A stretch of 64,000 bases of DNA from contig NZ_KZ819085.1 in NCBI RefSeq assembly GCF_003115855.1, forward strand, positions 1 to 64,000, written 5' to 3'. The position numbers were made by a program, and so were the translations under genes. Source of the stretch: Brenneria corticis (GTDB taxonomy: Bacteria > Pseudomonadota > Gammaproteobacteria > Enterobacterales > Enterobacteriaceae). Positions 30,674-39,074 of the stretch are shown here, one piece after another. The notes beneath the pieces were generated by a model. It made no database searches. It saw nothing but the letters and a program-made list of their open reading frames with translations, and was not told the origin of the DNA. The first letter of the stretch is position 1. Each line of letters begins with the position of its first letter.

Positions 30674-31555
30674 TTACTTGCGTACGCCGGTAATGCGGCA
30701 CCACTCTTCTTTTTCCGCCACCGGGTCAAGCCGGAATTTGTCCTGATAGGCTTCGGCGACGCCGACGGCCTGGGTCGCCAGCACGCCCGACAGGCCGAGG
30801 TGCCCGCCGGTTTTCGGCAGATCGCTGATTAACGGCGCCAGCTCGCGCAGCGGGCCGGCCAGAATATTGGCGACCACCACGTCGGCGCTGAGGTCGGCGG
30901 GCTGGTCTTTCGGCAGATAGAGCTCCAGGCGCTCGGACACGTCGTTGCGCTGGGCGTTGTCGCGGCTGGCCTGAATCGCCTGCGGGTCGATGTCGATGCC
31001 GATAGCGCGGGCGGCGCCCAGCTTTAGCGCCGCGATGGCCAAGATGCCGGAACCGCAGCCGAAGTCGATAAGGGTTTTGCCCTGTAAATCCAGCCCGTCC
31101 AGCCATTGCAGGCAGAGCGCGGTGGTGGGGTGGGTGCCGGTGCCGAAAGCCAGGCCCGGATCGAGCATCACGTTCACCGCCGTCGGGTCGGGAATATCGC
31201 GCCAGCTCGGGCAGATCCACAGCCGTTCGCCGAAACGCATCGGGTGGAAGTTATCCATCCATTCGCGCTCCCAGTCCTTATCTTCCAACTGCTCGATTTT
31301 ATGCTGAAACCCGGCGCCCAGCAGCGGCTCCCGCTCCAGCGCGGCGATAACGTTCGCCATCTCGGTCTCCGCGTCATATAAACCGATAACGTCGGTATCG
31401 CCCCACAGGCGGGTTTCTCCGGGCAGCGGCTCGAATACCGGCGTATCGTGGGTATCCTGAAACGTCACGGACACCGCGCCGCTCTCAATCAGCGCGTCGC
31501 CCAATTGTTCGGCATGGCTGCCGGAGGTATTGATTTTCAGTTGAATCCACGGCAT
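30674..31555 (-). CDS. prmA: Ribosomal protein L11 methyltransferase
   Basis: SAM-dependent methyltransferase (293 aa, as in E. coli) trimethylating L11. The N-terminal substrate-binding domain starts MPWIQLKINTSGSHAEQLGD; the Rossmann-fold motif I is TLIDFGCGSGILAIAALKLG and VVANILAGPLRELAP holds the NxxP-like site. It follows panF by 17 bases and belongs to the yhdT-panF-prmA run. Confidence 0.95.
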   Translation of the reverse strand: MPWIQLKINTSGSHAEQLGDALIESGAVSVTFQDTHDTPVFEPLPGETRLWGDTDVIGLYDAETEMANVIAALEREPLLGAGFQHKIEQLEDKDWEREWMDNFHPMRFGERLWICPSWRDIPDPTAVNVMLDPGLAFGTGTHPTTALCLQWLDGLDLQGKTLIDFGCGSGILAIAALKLGAARAIGIDIDPQAIQASRDNAQRNDVSERLELYLPKDQPADLSADVVVANILAGPLRELAPLISDLPKTGGHLGLSGVLATQAVGVAEAYQDKFRLDPVAEKEEWCRITGVRK

Positions 31556-31572
31556 AGCAGTCTCTATTACAT

Positions 31573-33024
31573 TTAAAGTGAAGTGGGGGCGGTCGCCGGT
31601 TCAGGCATGCTGTGCCCAAACCGGTTGCCGATAATAAACGCCAGCAGGCTTAGCGTCAGCGCCGGCACGATAGGGTGAAAGCCCGCCAGATGAAGATCGA
31701 AACTGGCCAGCAGCGTATAGCTGCATGCGCCGCTGAACATGGCGCTTAACGCGCCCGTGGCGTTGGCGCGTTCCCAATAAAGGCCGAGCACCAGCGGCCA
31801 CAGGAACACGGCTTCCAGCCCGCCGAACGCCAGCAGGTTTAGCCAGATAATCATCTCCGGCGGGCGCCAGGAGGCCAGCAGCACTAATAACCCCAATAGC
31901 AGGGTCGTCGTGCTGGAAAGGCGCTTGATGCGCCGTTCATTGCGCATTTGCTGCGGGCGCACGCTGAGATAAAGATCTTTGATTATCGTGGCGGAGGCCT
32001 GCAGCAGGTGCGCGTTGATATTGGACATGATAGCCGCCATCGGCGCGGCGAGAAATATGCCCGCGGCCAGCGGGGGCAGCACGAAAACCATCAGCGCCGG
32101 CAGTACCTGATCCGGGATGGTCAGGTCGGGCATCACCGCCCGGCCCAGCGCGCCCGCCAGATGCATGCCCAGCATTAGAATGCCGATCACGATGGTGCCG
32201 ATAATAATGCCGCGGTGCAGCGCCTGGCTGTTGCGGTAGGAGATGCAGCGCACGGCGGTGTTGGGCAGGCCGATAACCCCGAAACAGACCAGCACCCAGA
32301 AAGAGGCCATAAAAGGCATCGACAGGATCTGATCGCTGCCCTGCGGGGTGACCAGCGCGGGGTCGATCTGCTGCAGCTTGTCCACCGCGCTGTGCAGGCC
32401 GCCGGCGGCGTGGATAACGCCCACCAGCAGGATCACCGTGCCCAGCAGCATGACGATGCCCTGCATGGCGTCGTTCAGCACGCTGGCGCGGAAGCCGCCG
32501 AACGCGGTATAGAGCGCGATGGTCACGCCGAAAATCAGCAGGCCGATATCGTAGGGGATGTTGGCCGCCGTCTCCAGCAGGCGCGCGCCGCCAATAAACT
32601 GCACCGCCATGGCGCCGATAAAGGCGACCAGCAGGCTAATGCTGGCGAACCATACCAGCAGCCGGCTGCCGTAGCGGGCGTACAGCATATCGTTGAGGGT
32701 GATCGCGTTATAACGTCTTGCCAGAATGGCGAATTTTTTCCCCAGAATGCCCAGCGACAACAGCATGGTGGGAAGCTGGATCATGGAGAGCAATACCCAG
32801 CCCAGCCCGTACTTGTAGGCCGCGCCCGGTCCGCCGATAAATGAACTGGCGCTGACGTAGGTGCCGATAAGGGTCATCGCCAGCACGAAGCCGCCCATTG
32901 AGCGCCCGCCGAGGAAATACTCGTTAAGAAAGTTGCCCGCCTGGCGGCGGCGATAGGCGTATACCGAGAGCCCGAAAACCAGCAGCAGGTAGCCCAGCAG
33001 CGGCAGAAGCACCTCATTTTGCAT
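31573..33024 (-). CDS. panF: Sodium/pantothenate symporter
   Basis: 483-residue inner-membrane protein of the sodium:solute symporter family with about 13 transmembrane helices, importing pantothenate with Na+. GGRSMGGFVLAMTLIGTYVS and ASSFIGGPGAAYKYGLGW near residues 40-75 and AFGGFRASVLNDAMQG near 170 are family signatures. It overlaps yhdT by 11 bases. Confidence 0.95.
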   Translation of the reverse strand: MQNEVLLPLLGYLLLVFGLSVYAYRRRQAGNFLNEYFLGGRSMGGFVLAMTLIGTYVSASSFIGGPGAAYKYGLGWVLLSMIQLPTMLLSLGILGKKFAILARRYNAITLNDMLYARYGSRLLVWFASISLLVAFIGAMAVQFIGGARLLETAANIPYDIGLLIFGVTIALYTAFGGFRASVLNDAMQGIVMLLGTVILLVGVIHAAGGLHSAVDKLQQIDPALVTPQGSDQILSMPFMASFWVLVCFGVIGLPNTAVRCISYRNSQALHRGIIIGTIVIGILMLGMHLAGALGRAVMPDLTIPDQVLPALMVFVLPPLAAGIFLAAPMAAIMSNINAHLLQASATIIKDLYLSVRPQQMRNERRIKRLSSTTTLLLGLLVLLASWRPPEMIIWLNLLAFGGLEAVFLWPLVLGLYWERANATGALSAMFSGACSYTLLASFDLHLAGFHPIVPALTLSLLAFIIGNRFGHSMPEPATAPTSL

Positions 33025-33256
33025 CGTCGTTCTCCAGTGAGATATCGCGGAAAACGACGCGAACCATCAGCCAGCACAGCAGGGTGAAAACAAGCGGCAG
33101 CAGCAGGCAGGCCATTTCAAACCAGTGGGGCAGCCCCGTGATGCCCTGTGCGCTGTCGGGCAGGTAAGCAGTGAGAATCCAGGCTATCAGGTAAGCCAGC
33201 GTCAGGCCCATCGCCCAGCGGGCTTCCCGATGAGCCTGAAGAAAACGCGTATCCAT
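33014..33256 (-). CDS. yhdT: YhdT family membrane protein (DUF997)
   Basis: 80-residue protein with two transmembrane helices (about 17-35 and 46-68), conserved directly upstream of panF. Function unknown; overlap with panF suggests that it supports the transporter. Start is the conserved MDTRFLQAHREARWAMG. Confidence 0.9.
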   Translation of the reverse strand: MDTRFLQAHREARWAMGLTLAYLIAWILTAYLPDSAQGITGLPHWFEMACLLLPLVFTLLCWLMVRVVFRDISLENDDAK

Positions 33257-33344
33257 TTTTCCCCCAGGTAAGCTGGTGTTGAGAGTGCGAAACCGGGAAT
33301 TTTACGGCATGCGGTCGATTTGCCCAGTCCGAATTGACAGAAAA

Positions 33345-33371
33345 GCAAAAAGGCCGGTTTTCACCGACCTT
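33345..33371 (-). terminator. Terminator of the aroQ-accBC transcript
   Basis: Minus-strand stem AAGGTCGGT, loop GAAA, ACCGGCCTT followed by TTT. A near copy of the hairpin without T-run is at 33530-33550 (AAGGCCGGT, GAAA, ACCGGCTT), nearer accC. Confidence 0.7.
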
Positions 33372-33400
33372 GAGGTTGCTGACAAAATCTTCTCCGTCTA

Positions 33401-33484
33401 CGTCATCCCCGCGCAGGCGGGGATCTCAGCAATACCGTGTCGCCAGCGTAAGCAGATCCCCGTCTAACTACCACGGGGATGACG
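33401..33484. repeat. 84-bp MITE-like palindromic repeat
   Basis: Perfect 11-bp terminal inverted repeats (CGTCATCCCCG and CGGGGATGACG) enclose two inner copies of GATCCCC/GGGGATC. The motif GTCATCCCCGCGCAGGCGGGG is a common dispersed intergenic palindrome in proteobacteria. No coding capacity. It splits two similar hairpins of the acc terminator. Confidence 0.7.
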
Positions 33485-33585
33485 GGGTTAGATTCGGTAT
33501 GACGAATGGCTATTTCGTCAACAGTCTGGAAGCCGGTTTTCACCGGCCTTTCACGAAGCAACAGCAGGGACCGCAGTAGCTATAT

Positions 33586-34929
33586 TTACTGTAAACCGAG
33601 TTTCTTCTCCAGATAGTGGATATTGGTGCCACCTTTCTGGAAGTTTTCATCGTTCATGATCTTCATCTGCAGATCGACGTTGGTTTTGATCCCGTCGATA
33701 ATCAGCTCCGCCAGCGCGTTCTTCATCCGCGAAATAGCCACTTCGCGGGTTTCGCCGTAGGTGATCAATTTGCCGATCATGGAATCGTAGTACGGCGGCA
33801 CGGTATAGCCGGCGTAAATATGGGATTCCCAACGCACGCCGAAGCCGCCCGGCGCGTGGAAACGGGTAATTTTACCCGGACTCGGCAGAAAGCTGTTCGG
33901 GTCTTCGGCGTTGATACGGCATTCCACCGCGTGACCGCGCACCTGAACGTCTTCCTGCCGGATGGATAACGGTTGGCCCGCCGCAATGCGCAGCTGCTCT
34001 TTGATCAGATCCACCCCGGTAATCATTTCGGTTACCGGATGCTCCACCTGAATACGGGTGTTCATCTCGATAAAGTAGAACTCGCCGTTTTCGTACAGGA
34101 ATTCAAAGGTGCCCGCGCCGCGATAATTGATATCGATACAGGCTTTCGCGCAGCGATCGCCGATAAAACGGCGCTGTTCGGCGGTGATGCCCGGCGCCGG
34201 CGCTTCTTCCACCACTTTCTGGTGACGGCGCTGCATGGAGCAATCGCGTTCGGCCAGATAAATGGCGTTGCCCTGACCGTCGGCCAATACCTGAATTTCC
34301 ACGTGGCGCGGGTTTTCCAGATATTTTTCCATATAGACCATATCGTTATTAAAAGCCGCCTTGGCTTCCGCACGGGTCATATTGATGGACTGTTCCAGCT
34401 CTTTATCGCTGCGCACCACGCGCATGCCGCGACCGCCGCCGCCGCCGGAGGCTTTGATGATCACCGGGTAGCCGATGCGTTTGGCGAAGGCGCGGTTTTT
34501 ATCCATATCGCCGTCCAGCGGGCCGTCGGAACCCGGCACGCAAGGAACCCCGGCTTTTTTCATGGCGTTGATGGCGGACACTTTATCGCCCATCAGGCGA
34601 ATGGTGTCGGCGCGCGGGCCAATGAAAATAAAGCCGGAACGTTCGACCTGCTCGGCGAAATCGGCATTTTCCGACAGGAAACCGTAGCCAGGGTGAATGG
34701 CGTCGGAAGCGGTGATTTCCGCCGCGGAAATGATCGCCGGGATGTTCAGGTAGCTTTTGGTGGACGGCGCCGGACCGATGCACACGGTTTCATCCGCCAG
34801 CAGTACGTGTTTCAGATCGCGATCCGCGCTGGAGTGAACGGCAACGGTTTTGATGCCCAGCTCTTTGCAGGCACGCAAAATACGCAGCGCGATCTCTCCG
34901 CGGTTAGCGATAACGATTTTATCTAGCAT
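33586..34929 (-). CDS. accC: Biotin carboxylase, acetyl-CoA carboxylase subunit A
   Basis: 447-residue ATP-grasp enzyme that carboxylates biotin on AccB, the first step of malonyl-CoA synthesis. MLDKIVIANRGEIALRI at the N-terminus, the ATP-binding glycine loop GGGGGRGMRVV around residue 163-173, EAPAPGIT and the catalytic EMNTRIQVEHPVTEM near 287-301 are present. It follows accB by 11 bases, and the pair is co-transcribed from upstream of aroQ or accB. Confidence 0.97.
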   Translation of the reverse strand: MLDKIVIANRGEIALRILRACKELGIKTVAVHSSADRDLKHVLLADETVCIGPAPSTKSYLNIPAIISAAEITASDAIHPGYGFLSENADFAEQVERSGFIFIGPRADTIRLMGDKVSAINAMKKAGVPCVPGSDGPLDGDMDKNRAFAKRIGYPVIIKASGGGGGRGMRVVRSDKELEQSINMTRAEAKAAFNNDMVYMEKYLENPRHVEIQVLADGQGNAIYLAERDCSMQRRHQKVVEEAPAPGITAEQRRFIGDRCAKACIDINYRGAGTFEFLYENGEFYFIEMNTRIQVEHPVTEMITGVDLIKEQLRIAAGQPLSIRQEDVQVRGHAVECRINAEDPNSFLPSPGKITRFHAPGGFGVRWESHIYAGYTVPPYYDSMIGKLITYGETREVAISRMKNALAELIIDGIKTNVDLQMKIMNDENFQKGGTNIHYLEKKLGLQ

Positions 34930-34940
34930 GGTAAGCCTCG

Positions 34941-35411
34941 TTATTCGATGACAACCAGTGGCTCGTCAAATTCAACCGGTTGGCCGTTGTCGACAAGGAT
35001 CGCTTTGACCACGCCCGCTTTGTCGGCTTCGATTTGGTTCATCATTTTCATGGCTTCGACAATGCATAGCGTATCGCCGACATTCACCTGCTGGCCGACT
35101 TCGACAAACGCTTTGGCATCGGGGCTGGGGGTGCGGTAGAACGTACCGACCATGGGGGAGCGCACGATGTGCCCGCTGATGGCGGCCGGTGCGGCCGTGG
35201 TTTCCGCCGCGGCGGGCGCCGGCGCGACGGCGGCGGCCAGCGCCGGTTGCTGTTGCAGCATCGGCGCATAGGCCTGTTGCATCATCGGGTAGCTTGGCGC
35301 CGCCGGGGCACGACTGATGCGTACTGATTCTTCACCTTCGGAAATTTCCAGTTCGGCGATGCCGGACTCTTCAACCAGTTCGATCAGTTTCTTGATTTTA
35401 CGAATATCCAT
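34941..35411 (-). CDS. accB: Biotin carboxyl carrier protein
   Basis: 156-residue carrier subunit of acetyl-CoA carboxylase. The N-terminal dimerisation part MDIRKIKKLIELVEESGIAE, a flexible Ala/Pro-rich linker (about 35-77) and the biotinyl domain with Lys122 in VEAMKMMNQIEADK match E. coli in length and pattern. In E. coli AccB autoregulates the operon; any such site here is not visible to me. Confidence 0.97.
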   Translation of the reverse strand: MDIRKIKKLIELVEESGIAELEISEGEESVRISRAPAAPSYPMMQQAYAPMLQQQPALAAAVAPAPAAAETTAAPAAISGHIVRSPMVGTFYRTPSPDAKAFVEVGQQVNVGDTLCIVEAMKMMNQIEADKAGVVKAILVDNGQPVEFDEPLVVIE

Positions 35412-35435
35412 GGATGTGGTTCCGTACTCTTCTGT

Positions 35436-35888
35436 TTAATTGGAAGTTGACAGGCGTGTTACCGCCGTCTGTAAAGCATGGTTATAGCCCTCTGCCCCGA
35501 AGCCGCAAATCACCCCCACCGCGATATCGGACAGGTAGGAGTGACGGCGGAAAGCTTCACGCGCATGCACGTTGGACAGATGAATTTCGATAAACGGGAT
35601 ATCAACCGCCAGCAGAGCGTCACGCAGCGCAACGCTGGTATGGGTAAACGCCGCCGGGTTGATCAAAATAAAATCCGTGTTTCCTCTGGCCTGATGAATT
35701 CTGTCGATCAGAACGTGTTCCGCATTGGACTGCAGATGGGAAAGTTGCACATTCAGCACCTGCGCCTGCGTTTCCAGATTGCCGACGATCTGCGCCAGCG
35801 TGGTTTTGCCGTATTTATCCGGTTCGCGCGTACCCAGCAGATTCAGGTTAGGGCCATTCAAAAGCAAAATGTGAAACTTGTCGGCCAT
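35436..35888 (-). CDS. aroQ: 3-dehydroquinate dehydratase, type II
   Basis: 150-residue type II dehydroquinase of the shikimate pathway; E. coli has only the unrelated type I enzyme (AroD). HILLLNGPNLNLLGTREPDK with the catalytic loop Tyr26 (DKYG), NPAAFTHTSVALRDAL and the catalytic His in EIHLSNVHAREAFR are visible. It is 24 bases upstream of accB. I start at MADKF rather than the longer in-frame ATG at 35924. Confidence 0.95.
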   Translation of the reverse strand: MADKFHILLLNGPNLNLLGTREPDKYGKTTLAQIVGNLETQAQVLNVQLSHLQSNAEHVLIDRIHQARGNTDFILINPAAFTHTSVALRDALLAVDIPFIEIHLSNVHAREAFRRHSYLSDIAVGVICGFGAEGYNHALQTAVTRLSTSN

Positions 35889-36140
35889 TATGCTGCCATC
35901 TCCCGCGATTCGCCCGGATTGCAAAAACAGTGTCGCACAAAATAGCGCGAAGCTATGCGTTTGTCACCTTTCCAACGCAAATTGTCCGCCGCCGGGAAAC
36001 AAAGTCGTGCATTATAACCATTTCGTCGCAATTAGCAGCCAAATACTGGTCTTATCTGCGGAGATATTCCCGCAGTAGCCGCAAATCGTCGGTGAAACGG
36101 CCGGTGCTTGCCGCGTTCGGCTTCAGACCCGTCCTGGCGT

Positions 36141-36740
36141 TTAACGCCACCATCGGCGAAATTTTTTATAACGCGACAACAACAATATCAGGGCCGCCAG
36201 CGCGTATAAAACCGGCTGGGGCGAGAGCGTTTTGACTGACCAAAGATAGTGGATTGGCGCCAGAATGGCGACCAGATAGACCAGGTTATGCAGTTTTTGC
36301 CAGCGGGATCCCATCTTGCGCATCACCATTTGGGGCGATGTCAGCGCCAGGGCGAATAAAATCAGCCAGCTAATCATTCCCAGCGTTAAATAGGGGCGGC
36401 GAAGCAGCTCTTCTCCCAGCAAATCCAGGTGGCTTATCCCGAGTTCCAGCAGCGAGTAACTCGCCAGATGCAAGGTCGCCCAGGCAAAACACCATAGCCC
36501 GACCAGGCGCCGGCAGCGGATAAGCAGCGGTTGCCTGCCGTAACGGGCCAGCGGCGTGAGCAGCAGCGTGGCGAGCAACAGCTTCAGCGCCATGCGGCCG
36601 GTAAAATGCTGGATATCTTTTGCCGGATCGGCGCTCAGCCATCCCTGATCGACCGCCAGTATCAGCCACGGCAACGGTAAAAAAGCCGCCAGATGGATAA
36701 TGACTTTCAGCCAGATTATGTGTTGCATGGTTAGCCGCAT
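36141..36740 (-). CDS. msrQ: MsrPQ heme-binding membrane subunit
   Basis: 199-residue inner-membrane b-type cytochrome with about six helices that passes quinol electrons to periplasmic MsrP. DIQHFTGRMALKLLLATLLL and ATLHLASYSLLELGI contain heme-ligand His; RWQKLHNLVYLVAILAPIHYLW holds the others. Starts MRLTMQ, as E. coli MRLTAKQ. It follows msrP by 44 bases. Confidence 0.94.
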   Translation of the reverse strand: MRLTMQHIIWLKVIIHLAAFLPLPWLILAVDQGWLSADPAKDIQHFTGRMALKLLLATLLLTPLARYGRQPLLIRCRRLVGLWCFAWATLHLASYSLLELGISHLDLLGEELLRRPYLTLGMISWLILFALALTSPQMVMRKMGSRWQKLHNLVYLVAILAPIHYLWSVKTLSPQPVLYALAALILLLSRYKKFRRWWR

Positions 36741-36784
36741 TCAGACGTTATCCCCTAAATCAGCCGCGACTGCGCCGCCGCCGG

Positions 36785-37804
36785 TCAAAAGTTGTCCCGC
36801 AGGTTCAGGCCCCGATACAGCGACGCCACCTGCTCGGCATAGCCGTTGAACAGCAGGGTCGGCTGCCGTTGCACATCCAGAATACCGCCGGCGCCGATGA
36901 CGCGTTCGGTCGCCTGCGACCAGCGCGGATGATCCACGTGCGGATTGACGTTGGCGTAAAAGCCATATTCATTGGGCGCCGCCAGATTCCAGGTGGACGG
37001 CGGACGCTCGCGGGTGAAGCGGATATGCACGATGGATTTGATGTTTTTAAAGCCGTATTTCCACGGCGCGATCAATCTGACCGGCGCGCCGTTCTGCGGC
37101 GGCAGCGTTTTGCCGTAGACGCCGACGGTGAGCAGCGCAAGCGGGTGCAGCGCCTCGTCCAGCCGCAAGCCTTCGACATAAGGGTAGTCGAGGCCGCCGC
37201 CCATAAAGCGGTCTTTCTGTCCCGGCATCTGTTCGGGATCGTAGAGCGTCTGGAAAGCGATATAGCGGGCATGGCCGGTGGGGGCGGCGAATTTAATCAG
37301 CTTCGCCAGCTCAAACCCGATCCAGGGCACCACCATCGACCAGGCCTCGACGCAGCGCAGGCGATAAATTCTCTCCTCCAGCGGAAAGCGCTTAAGCAGG
37401 TCGTCGATATCCAGCGTGATGGGTTTGGCGACCTCGCCGTCGATGCGGATTTTCCAGCTTTCCGTCCGCAACCCGCCGGCATTGGCCGCCGGATCGCCCT
37501 TATCCAGCCCGAATTCATAGAAGTTGTTATAACCGGTGACCTTATCTTCCGGCGTGAGCGGCAGGTCGGGGCGCCAATCCGCCGGTTGGGTAAATGACAG
37601 CGGTTTGGCCGGCGGCGCCTTGGGGCGCTCGTTGTCGCCTTTAAACCAGGCGAGCAGATCCGCCCGCGCGGAGAATGGCAACGACAGCGCCGCCGTGGTG
37701 ATGCCCAGCGCCTTTAATACGCGGCGGCGCTGAAGGAACACGCTTTCCGGCGTGACGTCCGCCTCGGTCAGCCGGCGATTTTTATGCAGGCGATTTTTAT
37801 ACAT
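36785..37804 (-). CDS. msrP: Methionine sulfoxide reductase, molybdoenzyme subunit
   Basis: 339-residue periplasmic molybdopterin enzyme that repairs oxidised methionine in envelope proteins. A twin-arginine signal QRRRVLKALGITTAALSL is near residues 25-43. The Mo ligand Cys is in IYRLRCVEAWSMVVPW, and GAPVRLIAPWKYGFKNIKS is the conserved oxidoreductase block. Forms the msrPQ operon with the next gene. Confidence 0.95.
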   Translation of the reverse strand: MYKNRLHKNRRLTEADVTPESVFLQRRRVLKALGITTAALSLPFSARADLLAWFKGDNERPKAPPAKPLSFTQPADWRPDLPLTPEDKVTGYNNFYEFGLDKGDPAANAGGLRTESWKIRIDGEVAKPITLDIDDLLKRFPLEERIYRLRCVEAWSMVVPWIGFELAKLIKFAAPTGHARYIAFQTLYDPEQMPGQKDRFMGGGLDYPYVEGLRLDEALHPLALLTVGVYGKTLPPQNGAPVRLIAPWKYGFKNIKSIVHIRFTRERPPSTWNLAAPNEYGFYANVNPHVDHPRWSQATERVIGAGGILDVQRQPTLLFNGYAEQVASLYRGLNLRDNF

Positions 37805-37938
37805 GTGGAACTCCCGCCGAAGGTTATTGCCGGCGATGATGATGGTGTGCCAATAACTTATTTATAGATGAATTGCGCGGGGAATAGCGGCGACGAACGG
37901 TAAATACTTTTTTGCAGGGTGTTACGAACATAAATAAC

Positions 37939-37962
37939 GGGCCGCCGCCGACGGCGGCCCGA
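37939..37962 (-). terminator. Likely acuI terminator
   Basis: A 9-bp perfect stem (GGGCCGCCG / CGGCGGCCC, loop of four) lies 18 bases past the acuI stop. The minus-strand tail GTTATTTATG is only moderately T-rich. Confidence 0.45.
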
Positions 37963-37979
37963 GCGGCGGGGAGCCCGGA

Positions 37980-38957
37980 TTAGCGGATGCGTACCAGCGT
38001 ACGGCCCGTTACCTTATTGTCCAGCAGCGCGGCGGCGGCGGCGGGAACGTCCGGCAGGGCGATTTCATGCGTCGCCTGCCGGTAGAAGGTCTCCGGCAGC
38101 AATTCCGCCAGCCGTTTCCAGGCCAGTTCGCGGCGCGGCAGCGGCGCCATCACCGAGTCCACCCCCTGCAAGCGGACGTTACGCAGGATAAACGGCATCA
38201 CCGTGGCGGGCAGGGCGATGCCGCCGGCCAGACCGCAGGCGGCAACGGTGGCGTTGTAACCCATCTGCGCCAGCAAGGTTGCCAGCACCTTATCGCCGAC
38301 GGTGTCGATCGCCCCCGCCCAGCGCTGTTTCTCCAGCGGCCGGGCGTCAGCGCTGAATTCGCTGCGTTCCAGCACCTGTTTCGCCCCCAGCTGTTGCAGA
38401 TAGCCGGCATTGTCGGCGCGGCCGCTGACGGCGGCGACCCGGTAGCCCAGCGCGGAAAGCAGGGCCACCGCCGTGCTGCCGACGCCGCCGCTGGCGCCGG
38501 TCACCACCACGTCGCCGCTTTGCGGCGTTACGCCGCCCTCTTCCAGCGCCATCACGCATAGCATGGCGGTGAAGCCGGCGGTGCCTATCGCCATGGCTTT
38601 TCTGGCATCCAGCCCGGACGGCAGGGCCACCAGCCAGTCGCTTTTCACCCGCGCCTGCTCGGCCAGACCGCCCCAGTGATTTTCACCCACGCCCCATCCG
38701 GTAAGAATCACCGATTGCCCGGGCTGAAAGCGTTCGCTGTCGCTGTGGCGGACCGTTCCGGCGAAGTCGATGCCGGGAACCATCGGAAACTGGCGAATGA
38801 TCTTACCCCTACCGGTGATGGCCAGCGCATCCTTATAATTGATGCCGGACCAACTGATATCAACCGTCACATCACCGGCGGGCAGTTGATCCGTATCGAG
38901 TTCACGGATCTGCGGCTGAATGAGTCCGTTTAGCTGTTCGAGTACTAAAGCCTGCAT
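37980..38957 (-). CDS. acuI: Acrylyl-CoA reductase (NADPH), YhdH
   Basis: Medium-chain dehydrogenase/quinone-reductase family enzyme (325 aa) related to E. coli YhdH, which reduces acrylyl-CoA to propionyl-CoA. The nucleotide-binding motif is VVVTGASGGVGSTAVALLSA near residues 148-168; FPMVPGIDFAGTVRHSD is the N-terminal GroES-like part. Divergent from csrD, as in E. coli. I start at MQALVLEQL; upstream in-frame codons overlap csrD. Confidence 0.92.
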   Translation of the reverse strand: MQALVLEQLNGLIQPQIRELDTDQLPAGDVTVDISWSGINYKDALAITGRGKIIRQFPMVPGIDFAGTVRHSDSERFQPGQSVILTGWGVGENHWGGLAEQARVKSDWLVALPSGLDARKAMAIGTAGFTAMLCVMALEEGGVTPQSGDVVVTGASGGVGSTAVALLSALGYRVAAVSGRADNAGYLQQLGAKQVLERSEFSADARPLEKQRWAGAIDTVGDKVLATLLAQMGYNATVAACGLAGGIALPATVMPFILRNVRLQGVDSVMAPLPRRELAWKRLAELLPETFYRQATHEIALPDVPAAAAALLDNKVTGRTLVRIR

Positions 38958-39074
38958 GTATGCTCTCCTGTGGCAGGAAAATGTATCGAATCGTATAGCG
39001 ACTATATTTGTAACAGGTAGTATGCGAACTGATAAAAAACAACAAACCCGCAGAATCAGGAATAGGACGCAGGG

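Larger units (their letters stand above)
33257..33585. other. accC-yhdT gap with hairpins and a MITE-like insert
   Basis: 329 bases without a gene. From right to left (direction of acc transcription) it holds a hairpin at 33530-33550, an 84-bp inverted-repeat element at 33401-33484, a terminator at 33350-33371, and the yhdT upstream region. Confidence 0.65.

Noticed and set aside
30726..31220. Minus-strand frame inside prmA
   Set aside because: It is an Arg/Ala-rich shadow of prmA in another frame, caused by high GC content.
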